From: an uncultured Clostridia bacterium
Lineage (GTDB): Bacteria > Bacillota > Clostridia > Christensenellales > Borkfalkiaceae
Length of the DNA: 58,969 bases
Reading direction: 5' to 3'
Assembly (NCBI GenBank): GCA_944376295.1
Contig: CALWCE010000012.1
Span: forward strand, 1-58,969
This document shows positions 34,862 to 42,463 of this stretch, piece after piece. Under the pieces are notes generated by a model. That model was not told the DNA's origin. It did not search any database and saw nothing but the letters and a program-made list of their open reading frames with translations. Position 1 is the first letter of the stretch. Every line of letters begins with the position of its first letter. The position numbers and the translations under genes were made by a program.

Positions 34862-35806
34862 TTAGTCCTTGAGCGAGCCGACCATGACGCCCTGTGCGAA
34901 GAACTTCTGCACGAAGGGATAGAGGCAGAACACGGGAAGGCTCGAAATGATGACCGTGACGTACTTGAGCTGGTTGGCGAGGCGGAACTGTTCGAGAATG
35001 GTCTCGCCCGAACCGCCCGTCGTCGACTCGGAAGCCGTCAGGATCTCCTTCAGGACGAGCTGCAGGGGGAAGAGATCGGCGTCCTGAAGGAAGATCATGG
35101 CGTTGAAGTAGCTGTTCCACTGCCCCACCGCGTAATAGAGCGCGAGCACCGCCACGATGGGCTTTGAAAGAGGCAGGATGACGGAGACGAAGAGGCGCAG
35201 CCTGTTCGCGCCGTCGAGTTCGGCGGCCTCGATGATGCTGTCCGAGACGCCCGTCTGGAAGAAGGTCTTGGCCATGAACAAGTTCCATGCCGAGACCGTC
35301 CCGGGAAGGATGATGGACAGCGGGTTGTCGAGCATCCCCAAATCGCTGACCACCTTGTAGAAGGGAATGAGGCCGCCGCCGAAGAACATGGTGATCGTAA
35401 AGAAGATCATAAAGAACTTGCGGAAGGGCAGCGTCTTGCGGGAGAGCGCCCATGCGGCCGTCACCGTAAAGACGACAGAGAGGATAGTGTAGGCAAGCGT
35501 GTACCAGATGGTGTTGCCGTAACCGATCCAGATGTCTGTCCGCTCGAAACAGCGGATATAGCCCGTGAAATCAATATCGACGGGAAAGAGATACACTTTG
35601 CCCGCGAGCACGGCGTCCGCACTCGAGAAGGAGGCAATGACGACGAAGTAGAGCGGGTAGACGACGATGAGCGCAAGGAGGAGAAGCACGAAGTAGACGA
35701 TCGCGTAGTAGACGCGGTCTCCGCGGCTCTCCCTGACGCGGTGTTTCTTAGGCTTTTCGTGCTTTTGCACACGGCCGGAGATGTTTTCGGTTGCCGTATT
35801 CTTCAT
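34862..35806 (-). CDS. Sugar ABC transporter permease (LplC/YtcP-type)
   Basis: A 314-residue binding-protein-dependent permease with six transmembrane segments after a charged cytoplasmic N-terminus. The ATPase-docking EAA loop is EAAELDGANRLRLFVSVILP. NPLSIILPGTVSAWNLFMAK is typical of the LplC branch. It pairs with the preceding permease. No ATPase is in the operon, so a shared MsmX-type ATPase elsewhere is expected. Confidence 0.92.
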   Translation of the reverse strand: MKNTATENISGRVQKHEKPKKHRVRESRGDRVYYAIVYFVLLLLALIVVYPLYFVVIASFSSADAVLAGKVYLFPVDIDFTGYIRCFERTDIWIGYGNTIWYTLAYTILSVVFTVTAAWALSRKTLPFRKFFMIFFTITMFFGGGLIPFYKVVSDLGMLDNPLSIILPGTVSAWNLFMAKTFFQTGVSDSIIEAAELDGANRLRLFVSVILPLSKPIVAVLALYYAVGQWNSYFNAMIFLQDADLFPLQLVLKEILTASESTTGGSGETILEQFRLANQLKYVTVIISSLPVFCLYPFVQKFFAQGVMVGSLKD

Positions 35807-35818
35807 ATTCCCACCTCC

Positions 35819-36856
35819 TCAGAAGAGCGAGTTCTCTGAGAACTTCCGCGAGCAAGTGTTCGCAATGACGAGCAGGACGAGGTTGATGACCGAGTTGAAG
35901 AGGCCGACCGCCGTCGCATAGCCCTGGCGGAGGTTCTTGATGCCCTGCTTGTAGACGTAGGTCGCGATGATCTCACTCGTCTCAAGGTTGCCGTCCGTCT
36001 GCATCAGGAGCACCTTCTCGTACCCGACGCCCATGAGCCCGCCGATGGACATGATGAGCATGACCGAGACGATGGGTGCGATGGCGGGGAAGTCGACGTG
36101 CAGCACGCGCTGGAAGCGGGAAGCGCCGTCGATGGTGGCCGCCTCATGCTGCGCCGTGTCGACGCCCGAGAGCGCCGCAAGGTACACGATGGAGCTCCAC
36201 CCGAAGTCCTGCCAGTTGCTCGAAAGGATGTACATGGGACGGAACGCACCTGACTCCAGGAAGAAGGAGTACCGCTCCCCGCCCACACTCTCGATGATGT
36301 TGTTGACAAGCCCGTAACGCCCGAAGAACAGATAGAGCATACCGACAAGCACGACGAGCGAGATGAAGTGCGGCCCGTTGAAGAGCGTCTGCAGCACCTT
36401 GCTCAGCTTCTTGTTCTTCGTGGAGTTGAGCATGAGCGCCACGATGATCGGGAGCGGGAACCCGATGATAAATCCTAGAATACACAAAAGGAACGTATTC
36501 CCCATCAGATTCCAGAAAACATAGTTCCCGAAGAATTCTTCGAAGTTCTGAAATCCGATCCAATACCCGTGCAGGATGGAGTCGCCCGGCATATAGTCCT
36601 GAAATGCGATCAGAAGACCGTAGATCGGGATATATGCAAAGATGAAGGTGACGACCACCGCCGGGATCAAAAAGAGCAGATACGTCCAGTTCCGCTTGAA
36701 GTTGCGCGCAAAGTCAGTCTTTTTGAACTTTGTCCACAAGCCATCCTTTGCGTCCTGTCCGACTTCCGCGACCGCTTCGGCCGCCGCGCCTGTCCCGGAG
36801 ATCTCCTCCGCAGGCAGATCGGCAGCTTCCGCATCGCGGGAAAGTCTCTTCGCCAT
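35819..36856 (-). CDS. Sugar ABC transporter permease (LplB/YteP-type)
   Basis: A 345-residue permease with an acidic N-terminal extension of ~50 residues and six membrane segments. The EAA loop is EAATIDGASRFQRVLHVDFP. RNWTYLLFLIPAVVVTFIFA, YGLLIAFQDY and ATAVGLFNSVINLVLLVIAN are characteristic of LplB. GGGAGG lies 7 bases before ATG at 36856; upstream in-frame ATGs fall in the operator repeats. First gene of the fructan operon. Confidence 0.92.
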   Translation of the reverse strand: MAKRLSRDAEAADLPAEEISGTGAAAEAVAEVGQDAKDGLWTKFKKTDFARNFKRNWTYLLFLIPAVVVTFIFAYIPIYGLLIAFQDYMPGDSILHGYWIGFQNFEEFFGNYVFWNLMGNTFLLCILGFIIGFPLPIIVALMLNSTKNKKLSKVLQTLFNGPHFISLVVLVGMLYLFFGRYGLVNNIIESVGGERYSFFLESGAFRPMYILSSNWQDFGWSSIVYLAALSGVDTAQHEAATIDGASRFQRVLHVDFPAIAPIVSVMLIMSIGGLMGVGYEKVLLMQTDGNLETSEIIATYVYKQGIKNLRQGYATAVGLFNSVINLVLLVIANTCSRKFSENSLF

Positions 36857-36882
36857 ACGCTTACCTCCCTTATCTTTGTTTT

Positions 36883-36934
36883 GAAACATCGCAATGTTTC
36901 GTGTGTTTCCATGCAATGTTTCGTGTGTTTCCAT
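36883..36934. promoter_or_regulatory. Tandem repeats and palindrome: likely LacI-type operators
   Basis: Two perfect tandem copies of a 22 bp sequence beginning GCAATGTTTCGTG lie at 36891-36912 and 36913-36934. Next to them GAAACATCG-CAATGTTTC (36883-36900) is an 18 bp near-palindrome with a central CG, the usual LacI-family shape. The half-site GCAATGTTTC occurs three times. They cover the start and early leader of the fructan operon and are close to the divergent lacI gene. Binding by that regulator is inference. Confidence 0.65.
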
Positions 36935-36960
36935 TATATCGTTATGTGAAAATCTGTCAA
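36933..36960 (-). promoter_or_regulatory. Promoter of the fructan utilisation operon
   Basis: Minus-strand TTGACA, 16 bp, TATAAT, directly followed by the tandem operator-like repeats. Confidence 0.8.
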
Positions 36961-37040
36961 TATTTGTGAAAAAAGATCTTAAAAATTTTTACATTTGCCC
37001 AAATTCTGTGCGGAAATTTTGACAAAAAGCAAAATAAATC

Positions 37041-37068
37041 TTGACAAACCCGTAAAGTGTGATATAAT
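37041..37068 (+). promoter_or_regulatory. Promoter of the lacI-type regulator
   Basis: TTGACA, 16 bp, TATAAT, 17 bases before the ATG at 37086. Divergent from the operon promoter. Confidence 0.8.
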
Positions 37069-37085
37069 CGGGATGAGGGAAAATT

Positions 37086-38108
37086 ATGGGAAAAAAGGAC
37101 CGCATCACGGTGCAGGACATCGCGGACGCACTCTCGCTTTCGCGCAACACCGTCTCCAAAGCGCTCAACAATCAGTACGTCCCGCCGCGCACGCGCGAGC
37201 GGGTACTTGCGGCCGCCATCGAGATGGGCTACAAGAGCTACAGCACCGTCGCCTCGACGGATCTGGACAAGAAGCACCTGCGCATCGTGCTCATCACGTC
37301 CAAGCATCTCATGACGATGACCTTCTTCATCCAGCTCGTGCGCGCCATCGAACTGAGACTGGACGAGATGGACAACGTCGAACTTCTGCAGTTCACCGTC
37401 TCCAAGGCGTTCTTCTTCGACCGCCTCGTCGACTACCTGCACGAAAACGCGGTGGACGGCATCATCTGCATCGAGCTGTTCGGCGCGGACTATGTGCCCC
37501 GCCTCATCTCGCTGGGCTTCCCCACCGTATTCTTCGACTTCCCCATCTACCTCTCCGTCTCGGGCAATTACGACGTCGTCCTGCCCGAAAGTTTCACCTC
37601 CGTCAAGAACTTCTGCCTGACGCTCATCCGCGAGCGGGGCATCCGCTCCCTCGGGTTCGTGGGTGACTACACCCACTGCACCTCCTTTTACGAGCGCTTC
37701 CTCGCCATGCGCGAGGCACTCTTCCTTGCGGGTATGGAGTACGACGCCGACTGCTCCTTCATCGAGAAGGACTCTTTCCCCTACGGCGACCCCGAGGCGC
37801 TGGCGCGCGCTATCGCCCGCACCAAGATCCCCGAGTGCTATATCTGCGCCAACGATACCATCGCCGTCAGCGTCATCCGCGCCCTCAGGCTGCTGAGAAA
37901 GCGTGTTCCGCGCGACGTCATGGTGGCGGGGTTCGACAACCTGCCCGAGGCAAAGAACTGCGACCCCGCGCTCACCACCTTCAATGTGGACAAGACGGGG
38001 CTGGGACGAAAGCTTCTCGATGTGCTGCTCGCCCGCATCGGCCGCCCGCGCGAAAAATCGCAGGTCATCTACCTGCAATCCAAGCAAATTCTGCGTCAGA
38101 CGACGTAA
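37086..38108 (+). CDS. LacI-family transcriptional regulator of the fructan locus
   Basis: A 340-residue regulator. The N-terminal helix-turn-helix is ITVQDIADALSLSRNTVSKA followed by the hinge LNNQYVPPRTRERVLAAAIE (residues ~5-50). The remainder is a periplasmic-binding-protein-like sugar sensor with CYICANDTIAVSVIRALR and VMVAGFDNLPEAKNCDPALT. It faces the LplB-GH32 operon across 230 bases holding tandem operator-like repeats, so it most likely represses or activates that operon in response to a fructan-derived sugar. Confidence 0.92.
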   Translation: MGKKDRITVQDIADALSLSRNTVSKALNNQYVPPRTRERVLAAAIEMGYKSYSTVASTDLDKKHLRIVLITSKHLMTMTFFIQLVRAIELRLDEMDNVELLQFTVSKAFFFDRLVDYLHENAVDGIICIELFGADYVPRLISLGFPTVFFDFPIYLSVSGNYDVVLPESFTSVKNFCLTLIRERGIRSLGFVGDYTHCTSFYERFLAMREALFLAGMEYDADCSFIEKDSFPYGDPEALARAIARTKIPECYICANDTIAVSVIRALRLLRKRVPRDVMVAGFDNLPEAKNCDPALTTFNVDKTGLGRKLLDVLLARIGRPREKSQVIYLQSKQILRQTT

Positions 38109-38111
38109 GCT

Positions 38112-38161
38112 GAACTATTTCTTATCCTTATAAATTGAAAAAGATAAGATAAAATATCTTA
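38112..38161 (+). repeat. Imperfect copy of the 39019-39098 segment
   Basis: GAACTATTTCTTAT-N-CTTAT followed by AAATTGAAAAAGATAA and ATATCTT. The same blocks occur in the same order at 39019-39098, there separated by a further 34 bases. It looks like a deletion scar of an earlier duplicate of the peptide/lipoprotein junction. Confidence 0.6.
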
Positions 38162-38173
38162 AGGGGAAAAGAC

Positions 38174-38950
38174 TTGTCAAACGAAAAATACACAATTAAC
38201 CAGATTTTTGAGATATTGCGAAATAATGACAGGCACGAAGGAGTAAAGTTGCTCTATTTGTACCATTACAATAAAATGTATAGTATAGCATTTACTTTTA
38301 TCCCCAAAGAAGACATATGTCAAGATATTATACATAATGTTATACATAAATTACTTTTATTAGATCTAAACAAGCTACCAACCCGAAATGAGCTATCATG
38401 GCTTTATTCGGTGATAAAAAATGAAGCAATGGATCATTTTAGAAGGACTAAATCAACTGTAAACATTGAAGATATATATCCAATATATGAAGAGAAAAGA
38501 ATATCTGATTTCGTTGATATGGATGGATATTTTTCCATGATACGGGGATTGAATGAAGCTCAAAAAGAGATTGTTACTTTAAAGGTGCTGGGCGGTTATA
38601 CTCATAAAGAAATCTCTCAAATGCTTGGAAAACCCATAGGCACGGTTCAATGGATCTATAGTATGGCGGTAAAAAAGTTAAAGAAACTTTTGATTTCTCT
38701 TATGAGCTTGTTTGTAATGTCTATTACAGGCGCAATCATAACAATCATAAAGTGCGTTGAGTCGATAACTTCTGAGACGAATGGTTCGGGAGATGTTGTA
38801 GAATCTCAGCTTAATGAATTTTTGTTCGATTTGTGCCTTTCGAACTCTATTATATTTTGTCTTTTTGTAGCAATTTGCTTGATTTCTTTTTTTCTTATTT
38901 TTGTCTTTTCTTATAAAATACCAACAAAAGGAGATAGAAAAAACGTCTAA
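38174..38950 (+). CDS. ECF-like sigma factor with C-terminal transmembrane segments
   Basis: A 258-residue protein. Residues ~25-95 resemble sigma-70 region 2 (YNKMYSIAFTFIPKEDICQD, WLYSVIKNEAMDHFRR). Residues ~118-172 are region 4 with the helix-turn-helix GGYTHKEISQMLGKPIGTVQ. Unlike ordinary ECF factors it continues with two hydrophobic helices (ISLMSLFVMSITGAIITIIK and IIFCLFVAICLISFFLIFVF) that should tie it to the membrane. The start is TTG after AAGGGGAA. The gene is AT-rich (about one third GC) against GC-rich neighbours, which suggests acquisition. A small peptide and a lipoprotein gene follow in the same island. No anti-sigma factor is visible. Confidence 0.75.
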   Translation: MSNEKYTINQIFEILRNNDRHEGVKLLYLYHYNKMYSIAFTFIPKEDICQDIIHNVIHKLLLLDLNKLPTRNELSWLYSVIKNEAMDHFRRTKSTVNIEDIYPIYEEKRISDFVDMDGYFSMIRGLNEAQKEIVTLKVLGGYTHKEISQMLGKPIGTVQWIYSMAVKKLKKLLISLMSLFVMSITGAIITIIKCVESITSETNGSGDVVESQLNEFLFDLCLSNSIIFCLFVAICLISFFLIFVFSYKIPTKGDRKNV

Positions 38951-38982
38951 CTGTAAAACCCCATTACAGGAGGCGTTTACCC

Positions 38983-39063
38983 ATGTCTTCACCGTCGTTA
39001 GACCACTTTATTGATACTGGAACTATTTCTTATTCTTATGATTTTGATTCTTATTATGGATAA
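38983..39063 (+). CDS. 26-residue peptide rich in Ser, Tyr and Asp
   Basis: A tiny ORF beginning MSSPSLDHF and ending SYDFDSYYG, with AGGAGG nine bases before its ATG. A hairpin (CTGTAA/TTACAG, 38951-38970) abuts that ribosome site. The stop codon is part of TAAGGAG, the ribosome site of the lipoprotein gene that follows, so translation may be coupled. It has no signal peptide. It could be a signalling peptide, a modified-peptide precursor or a leader peptide; none can be proven. No modification enzyme lies nearby. Confidence 0.5.
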   Translation: MSSPSLDHFIDTGTISYSYDFDSYYG

Positions 39064-39098
39064 GGAGCATGATAAAATTGAAAAAGATAATATCTTGT
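39019..39098 (+). repeat. Second copy of the imperfect direct repeat flanking the sigma gene
   Basis: Covers the end of the 26-residue peptide and the start of the lipoprotein gene. It shares two blocks of 20 and 16 bases with 38112-38161. Confidence 0.6.
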
Positions 39099-39503
39099 AT
39101 TTGTCTATCTGTTTTTATGATTTTCGCAATGGCGGCTTGCACCGAATATGCACCTCAGCAAGGTGACTTTGAATTATCTGTTGCGTTGACAAAAACAGAG
39201 TTTACGCAAGGCGAAGTAATGGAATATACTGTCAAACTAACGCGAAAGAGCGGACCTTACTTTGAGTTCCAAGGCAGTTCCACGCTTTGTAGTTACTATT
39301 TTGAACCGATCGGAAAGGAGCCTGATTTTAATACAACTGACGACATCGTGACGCACAAAATTCCCCAAAATTACCAATATGAGAAAAGCGACAGAATTTT
39401 GACCCAATATTATCAACCGGGAGAGTATCTGTTTGCCATTCGTTTTTTTATGCAGAATCTGAGATATGATTTTGAACAAGTGATAACGATAACAACAAAA
39501 TAG
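39069..39503 (+). CDS. Small lipoprotein of unknown function
   Basis: A 144-residue lipoprotein with a lysine-rich start, hydrophobic core and lipobox FAMAAC. The mature part reads as one beta-sandwich domain (FELSVALTKTEFTQGEVMEY, KLTRKSGPYFEF, PGEYLFAIRFFMQNLRYDFE), similar in style to intracellular-proteinase-inhibitor/BsuPI-like folds, though this is only an impression. AAGGAG precedes the ATG. It ends an AT-rich unit with the sigma factor and peptide, so it may be the surface output or sensor of that system. Confidence 0.7.
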   Translation: MIKLKKIISCICLSVFMIFAMAACTEYAPQQGDFELSVALTKTEFTQGEVMEYTVKLTRKSGPYFEFQGSSTLCSYYFEPIGKEPDFNTTDDIVTHKIPQNYQYEKSDRILTQYYQPGEYLFAIRFFMQNLRYDFEQVITITTK

Positions 39504-39511
39504 AATGATAA

Positions 39512-39538
39512 AGAGCGGAGGAACCTCCGCTCTTTTTT
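39512..39538 (+). terminator. Intrinsic terminator of the sigma-peptide-lipoprotein unit
   Basis: AGAGCGGAG and CTCCGCTCT form a stem with a GAAC loop and six Ts. Confidence 0.85.
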
Positions 39539-39813
39539 ACGTATTTGCTCAATTGACCATGCAGCAGTTCACAGAAAAGGAAGTGCGCGAATCCTACGGG
39601 CAGGCGTTGCGCATGGAGCCGCAGTGCTCATCTACTATCTGGTACAAAAGATCGTTCTCTTTGATGATCGTATACAATAAACTAAAGTACGACCATTTTC
39701 AGCGACAATTTTTCCCGTTGACTTCCGCGAACGCTGTGCTACAATCCCTGCACGAATCCCGAAAAATTCGGAGATTTTCTCGCTTTTTACATAAAAAAGA
39801 CCCAGCAGATGAT
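39539..39813. other. Unassigned stretch before the IS remnant
   Basis: An open frame crosses this part but has no ribosome site and no recognisable domain. A promoter-like TTGACT, 16 bp, TACAAT lies around 39719-39746. It may be debris of a mobile element. Confidence 0.3.
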
Positions 39814-39852
39814 ATGCACCTCCAAAAGTTGGGCAGACTTTTGGAGGTGCAT
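39814..39852. repeat. 16 bp perfect inverted repeat at the IS3-type end
   Basis: ATGCACCTCCAAAAGT and ACTTTTGGAGGTGCAT flank a 7-base loop. CCTCCAAAAGTTGGGCAG resembles terminal repeats of IS3-family (IS150 group) elements. The right arm also contains the transposase ribosome site, so the hairpin can hide it. Confidence 0.65.
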
Positions 39853-39858
39853 AATTTT

Positions 39859-40176
39859 ATGGCAAAAAAAGTATAGCGCGGAGTTCAAGATGTCTGTTAT
39901 AATGATATGCGCAAAAACCATATGGGCTACAGGGAAACGGCTCGCAACTATGGGCTTGTAGAAAGTTCTATGGGCGGGGCAATATCCACTTTGCATAGAT
40001 GGGAGCGCATATACCTAACGGAAGGAGCGGCAGGCTTTATGACAGAACGTCGAGGACGAGGCTCAAAAGGCAGACCGAGGAAGAAGGTATTATTGCCAGA
40101 AGCGGAAAGCGATCTTTTGGATGAAGTGCAGCGCTTGCGTGAACTCAACGAGTATTTGGAAATGGAGCTTGAATAG
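39859..40176 (+). pseudogene. IS3-family OrfA (helix-turn-helix) remnant with two frameshifts
   Basis: Read across frames it gives a normal OrfA: MAKKYSAEFKMSVIM, then DMRKNHMGYRETARNYG, then TLHRWERIYLTEGAAGFMTE and RRGRGSKGRPRKK, with a leucine-zipper-like end. An extra A in the A-run near 39863-39869 and a missing base near 39904 break the frame. The OrfB catalytic part (DDE) is missing, so the element is dead. It sits in the AT-rich island. Confidence 0.75.
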
Positions 40177-40493
40177 TCTAACTTTTATAGTTCACGTCTA
40201 AGTTTTATTTGTATGCTTCTAAATATTAGAAAGGCTCTGAATATCAAGTAACGGTTGATTCTATTCTATATACATTTCACGTCGCGATCTATTAGCATTT
40301 CCCATAATTTTTATAGCTAACCGTCGTTATAGTTCCTTCCTATAAGTCTCTTATAGCGCAAGAAAAATCTGCAAACGCTTAATTTATTTCTATTATAACA
40401 GACTACGAATGAAAAAGCAAATCCACATGTCTCTATTCTTTCATATGGAAAATATCTAGCACATTACTTGCGCTTCTTGCCATTGCTTTCGGC
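40177..40493. other. AT-rich stretch without a recognisable gene
   Basis: No frame with a ribosome site or known domain was seen. It separates the IS remnant from the broken permease and is probably decayed insertion DNA. Confidence 0.4.
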
Positions 40494-41975
40494 TCAGACC
40501 CCTCGAAAACAACCTTTTGGCACCGTGGCGTGTGCTTGGCATAGACGAGATATAAGCGGAAAGCGCTTATCCTCAAAGAGATGCGCCCGTATTTCAAAGA
40601 TACGGACGCTGCACGGCTGTATGTGGGAACAAATACTTGGCGTAAGGTGCGTAACCTGATTGCCCGCCGTACCCGTCAGATAGAGCGCCCGCACCATTCG
40701 TTCGCTCCCGCCCAGCGCGCGGAGCACGCCGATCTGTTTGCGCTTCATCTCCATGATCGCCGTTATGAGATGCGCATTCAGGAGCACGGCGAAGACCAAG
40801 AACACAACGACGACGTCGCAGACGATCAAGATCAAGATATATAAATTGGAGTCTACGATGTGATCGGCAAGAGAGCTGACAGTATAAGCCCCGACGTTGA
40901 TCCTGACATACGGCGTAAGCCCTTCAAAGCGGGACCTTGCCAATTCCGAAAGTTCGAGCGTGAGAGAGACGGCGTCCCGCACGACCTGCTCGCTATCGTT
41001 GAGGTTGCGTGCGACCATCGCCTCGGCATACAGCTTATCCGCCGCGATCTGCTCCTGCCGCCATGCCTCAGACCGCGGGATCCCGCTAAAATAACTTGGC
41101 TGTGGATATCTGCGCGGCCAGGCGGGGCGATCTTCCATCTCCACGATCCCCACGATGACGACTTCGTCCGGCATCGTTTCGTGCTCGGTCTGACGGTATT
41201 CTTCCTTCAATTCGTAGTTGGCAAGCGTCTTACCCAAAAGATCCTCGTAGGAATCGATCTTCTCTCCCGCCTCCTCGGGCGGAATCACGGTATCATCCCA
41301 CGCATACGCCTCGTATTTTTCAAAGACGAAGGTAAACTCCTGCAGTGTATAGCAGCCCTCCGCAATCGCGTCGACATATCCGCCCCAGGCAAACATTTCG
41401 TAAATTTCTTCCGAGACGGCGATCTCGTTCACTGCCTCGGGATACCGCCCCGCCGGCAGACGATAGTTCAAGTCGTCATAAGTAGCCTCGGAGCCGACCG
41501 TTACATCACTCACCGAATATGCAAGAGACCTCTCCTCGACCTCTTTCAAGTATGCCTTATACTCATCGGTATACTCTTCGATCTCCCCGTTTTGGTCATA
41601 TACATACTTTTCGCCGCGGAAATAGCTCTTGTCCAAAAAATACCCCACATCGATCTGATTTCTACAGGAAGTGACGAAATTCAAGTCCACCCCGTTTTCG
41701 ATGGCGCTGATCTCCTGATTGGTCAATAATAGTTCTAAACTACTCGGAGATAAACTCGTGTTTGCAATATCGTTCATGAATAGAAAGTATTCCTTGTCCA
41801 TCATATTATTTTGATAGCCTCTGACTTGGAACTCAAATACATCGAATGTAAATGCAGTGGAAGCTATCGCAAAGAACATGAAGGACATTGCCGAAAGAAG
41901 GATGGTGAGAACCCTCACCATCCATTTTCCGCGAAATGAGAGCCGCATTGCCGTTTTGAAAAAACTATCGTTCAC
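40494..41975 (-). pseudogene. Truncated FtsX/MacB-type ABC permease
   Basis: The frame encodes the first part of an ABC export permease: an N-terminal transmembrane helix (VLTILLSAMSFMFFAIASTA), a ~330-residue extracellular domain, a second helix (LYILILIVCDVVVVFLVFAV) and the FtsX-type start MKRKQIGVLRALGGSERMV. After about 40680 the homology stops, and the last ~45 codons are unrelated, GC-shifted sequence. The last two membrane helices are missing and no partner ATPase is present. It was probably cut by the insertion events next to it. The 5' part keeps a good coding pattern. Confidence 0.7.
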
Positions 41976-42175
41976 GACGCAGAACTCCTGTTTTATGTTT
42001 AATCAAAGTATTCAAATGCAAACATGGTATCGTAATTGTTGCACTCAACAACTTCGCTTCCCGAACCATCATACCCACGAGCTGAGGTATAACTTTATCA
42101 CAAGGGCGAAAGAGCGCGTTCAAAAAGGAAACTACGAATAAACAATCGCATTAAAGCAGCCAACTCAATGGATCC
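41976..42175. other. Intergenic stretch without a supported gene
   Basis: A plus-strand open frame ends near 42141 but has no recognisable domain. It is followed by a plus-strand terminator, so a lost gene or short RNA may have ended here. Confidence 0.3.
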
Positions 42176-42202
42176 AAGCCGAGGGAAACACCTCGGCTTT
42201 TT
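42176..42202 (+). terminator. Intrinsic terminator without an intact gene in front
   Basis: AAGCCGAGG, GAAACA loop, CCTCGGCTT, then Ts. No intact plus-strand gene ends before it. Confidence 0.65.
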
Positions 42203-42335
42203 GCAGCAGAAAAACCGCCTTCCCATAATTCAGACGAATAAAATAACGCTCGATTTTTGCGGATTTGCGCTTCTTCTATAAGCAAGACAAATATTTCATA
42301 TTCAAATTCGTGATACTGAAAGAACTTTCGTTTGA

Positions 42336-42364
42336 TTGACAGCCGCGTTTTGCAACGCTATAAT
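42336..42364 (+). promoter_or_regulatory. Consensus promoter of glnN
   Basis: TTGACA, 17 bp, TATAAT. Transcription should start near 42371, a few bases before the ANTAR-type hairpin. Confidence 0.85.
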
Positions 42365-42385
42365 GGCACTATCAAATAAATGCAG

Positions 42386-42441
42386 GCAACAAAGGCGTTG
42401 CGAAGCTCCATGAGAATAAGGGGCTTTGCGGCGTCTTTTTT
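42386..42441 (+). promoter_or_regulatory. ANTAR-type antiterminator hairpin overlapping an intrinsic terminator in the glnN leader
   Basis: GCAAC-AAAGGC-GTTGC is a hairpin with a hexaloop having A at position 1 and G at position 4, the feature recognised by ANTAR proteins. A second stem GAAGCTCC/GGGGCTTT has a 10-base loop and fits the rule poorly. The competing terminator pairs AAAGGCGTTGCGAAGC (42391-42406) with GCTTTGCGGCGTCTTT (42423-42438), 16 pairs including G-T, followed by Ts to 42441. The terminator uses the loop and right arm of the first hairpin, so only one can form. An ANTAR protein is encoded at 51746-52264. Confidence 0.7.
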
Positions 42442-42463
42442 GTTTGCGCACTTGGAGGTATGT

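Noticed and set aside
36883..36934. CRISPR-like repeats
   Set aside because: The two 22 bp copies are directly adjacent without spacers and lie in a promoter region. No CRISPR array was seen anywhere in the window.
41857..42141. Plus-strand frame before the terminator at 42176
   Set aside because: It begins inside the antisense of the permease gene, has no ribosome site and matches nothing recognisable.
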